A program made the position numbers and the translations under genes. A stretch of 6,640 nt of DNA. Origin: Acidobacteria bacterium UBA6911. GTDB lineage: Bacteria > Acidobacteriota > UBA6911. Location: NCBI GenBank assembly GCA_002451015.1, contig DKBB01000181.1, forward strand, positions 4,162 to 10,801, read 5' to 3'. The first letter of the stretch is position 1; each line of letters opens with the position of its first letter. Positions 5,948 to 6,640 of this stretch are shown piece by piece. The notes under the pieces are model-generated. The model searched no databases. It had not been told where the DNA came from and saw only the letters and a list, made by a program, of their open reading frames with translations.

Positions 5948-6148
5948 GTGACAATTTTGAAGGAAGTCTCCCGGATTGATTTTGACATCAGCCAACCATT
6001 AAAAATCAGCTATTGTGAAGTAATGATTCCAATGCCTGGAAAACACCGCAACCTTCCATTAGATAAATACCGCATACTGAATATCTTCCTGAAAAATTCT
6101 AGTGGAATTGAAGCAACTATACGGGACCTTGAAGATATATCCGATTAA
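5948..6148 (+). CDS. Doubtful small protein with terminator behind it
   Basis: GTG 5948 to TAA 6146-6148 encodes 66 residues, MTILKEVSRIDFDISQPLKI onward, ending I-R-D-L-E-D-I-S-D. No signal peptide, membrane helix or known motif is visible. The second half (about 40-66) looks helical and acidic at the end. In its favour, codon choice looks natural and a hairpin with T run begins 3 nt after the stop. Against it, the start is GTG with only a weak AGG about 10 nt upstream; ATG codons follow at residues 26 and 29. The frame is the same as that of the ORF ending at 5929, with only TGA and six codons between, so both could be pieces of one decayed gene. H-R-N-L-P-L (residues 33-38) lies in the repeat shared with 1223-1241. 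Confidence 0.3.
   Translation: MTILKEVSRIDFDISQPLKISYCEVMIPMPGKHRNLPLDKYRILNIFLKNSSGIEATIRDLEDISD
6043..6061 (+). repeat. 19-bp dispersed direct repeat, copy B
   Basis: ACACCGCAACCTTCCATTA matches copy A (1223-1241) at 18 of 19 positions, in the same orientation, 4.8 kb away. Here it lies within the doubtful 66-residue ORF. Confidence 0.5.
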
Positions 6149-6150
6149 AT

Positions 6151-6168
6151 CCGTAACCTACGGTTTTT
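6151..6168 (+). terminator. Short intrinsic terminator-like hairpin
   Basis: CCGTA (6151-6155), loop ACC, TACGG (6159-6163), then TTTTT (6164-6168). AAA (6147-6149) opposite TTT can lengthen the stem past one mismatch. It lies 2 nt after the TAA at 6148 and is oriented for + strand transcripts. The stem is short, so it may be weak. Confidence 0.45.
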
Positions 6169-6356
6169 GATAAAATTTACAATTTGGCTTTATTTTAGAT
6201 TCCAACCACTTATAGTAAATTTAGAACAAGAAATTCAATAAAAACAGTATAAAGTAACTTACCGGAAATCAAAGGGCAGATATTGATTGGGAACGAAATC
6301 CTGAAAACAGCCGTTCATTTTTTCTGTCAATTTTCCAGCTTTCTTCAGGGGGACAA
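6169..6356 (+). promoter_or_regulatory. AT-rich upstream region of the sulfatase with candidate -10 boxes
   Basis: This 188-nt leader region is strongly AT-rich. TATAGT (6211-6216) and TATAAA (6248-6253) each match the -10 consensus at 5 of 6 positions. Neither has a convincing -35 at 16-18 nt. The 5' leader would be roughly 100-140 nt. AGGGGGA (6347-6353) is the ribosome binding site, unusually close at 3 nt from ATG 6357. Confidence 0.35.
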
Positions 6357-6640
6357 ATGAAAAGGTTGCTTCTATTTCTCGTGGCAACAGTTGTGATGAC
6401 CGGCGCAGGTTTCACTATCCGGAAAGTAATGTCTGAAGCACAGGCGGCAGAATCTCCAAAGCGCAATGTCATCTTCATCCTCAGTGATGATCATCGCTAT
6501 GATTTCATGAGCTTTATTGGCAAGCCTACTTTCCTTGAGACGCCAAACCTGGACCGATTAGCGCAGGGAGGCATGCACTTCCGAAACGCATTTGTCAGTA
6601 CCGCACTCTGTTCCCCAAGCCGGGCTACCATCCTCACCGG
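6357..6640 (+). CDS. Formylglycine-dependent sulfatase, N-terminal part (3' truncated)
   Basis: The window holds 94 residues of a type I sulfatase, an enzyme that hydrolyses sulfate esters, in environmental bacteria often on sulfated polysaccharides. A signal peptide (K2-R3, hydrophobic 4-20) is probably cut near A-Q-A-A (28-31), so the enzyme is exported. N-V-I-F-I-L-S-D-D-H (37-46) is the first core strand, with Asp44 and Asp45 as calcium ligands. T62-P-N-L-D-R-L-A (62-69) is the conserved helix start. C85-S-P-S-R89 with A-T-I-L-T after it is the sulfatase signature: Cys85 is the residue oxidised to formylglycine and Arg89 stabilises it. An anaerobic-type or FGE-type maturase would be needed elsewhere in the genome. 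A terminator-like hairpin lies about 190 nt upstream, so the gene probably starts its own transcript. The substrate subfamily cannot be told from this part. Confidence 0.93.
   Translation, partial: MKRLLLFLVATVVMTGAGFTIRKVMSEAQAAESPKRNVIFILSDDHRYDFMSFIGKPTFLETPNLDRLAQGGMHFRNAFVSTALCSPSRATILT

Noticed and set aside
6269..6478. 69-codon minus-strand ORF
   Set aside because: It is antisense to the sulfatase signal peptide and leader, with no ribosome site or motif.
1..6640. tRNA, rRNA, CRISPR array, transposase or integrase
   Set aside because: I looked for cloverleaf patterns, regularly spaced repeats and recombinase motifs in all spacers and found none.

Overview
The window looks like a bacterial chromosomal segment with short genes, long AT-rich spacers, and one large, more GC-rich protease gene. 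Taxonomy is inferred from gene content only. A secreted double-domain M16 protease, a secreted formylglycine-type sulfatase and perfect intergenic palindromes together would fit the Planctomycetes-Verrucomicrobia-Lentisphaerae group. Other Gram-negative phyla are possible and no rRNA or marker gene is present.

Layout, left to right. Positions 1-120 hold the 3' end of a + strand gene whose product resembles the C-terminal strand pair of SnoaL/NTF2-like proteins. After a 314-nt spacer, 435-1079 (+) encodes a six-helix membrane protein of DUF4386 type. A long spacer (1080-1561) contains a cluster of overlapping hairpins (1293-1355), a consensus -10 box (1508-1513) and a strong ribosome binding site. 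That site serves an 18-codon leader-like ORF (1562-1618), which sits in frame and directly ahead of an exported orphan protein (1625-2353, +). A gene-free block (2354-2926) carries a compact palindromic element (about 2409-2531) and a 16-bp perfect inverted repeat (2847-2888). The M16 metalloprotease occupies 2927-5683 on the minus strand. Its putative promoter contains a 9-bp direct repeat and a palindrome. Reading rightward from the protease start, 5672-6148 (+) holds two small doubtful ORFs followed by a short hairpin with a T run. An AT-rich promoter-like spacer then leads to the start of a sulfatase gene (6357 to beyond the right edge, +), which reaches the catalytic C-S-P-S-R motif before the window ends.

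The genes do not form an obvious single operon. The 242-aa gene and the protease are convergent, and the protease and the rightward small ORFs are divergent. The common theme is export: the orphan protein, the protease and the sulfatase all begin with signal-peptide-like N termini, and DUF4386 is an integral membrane protein. I see no defence system, CRISPR array, integrase, transposase, tRNA or rRNA. The least ordinary features are the leader ORF ahead of the His-cluster orphan protein, the palindromic intergenic elements, a 19-bp near-identical repeat at 1223 and 6043, and the degraded or unrecognised small coding regions beside the protease.
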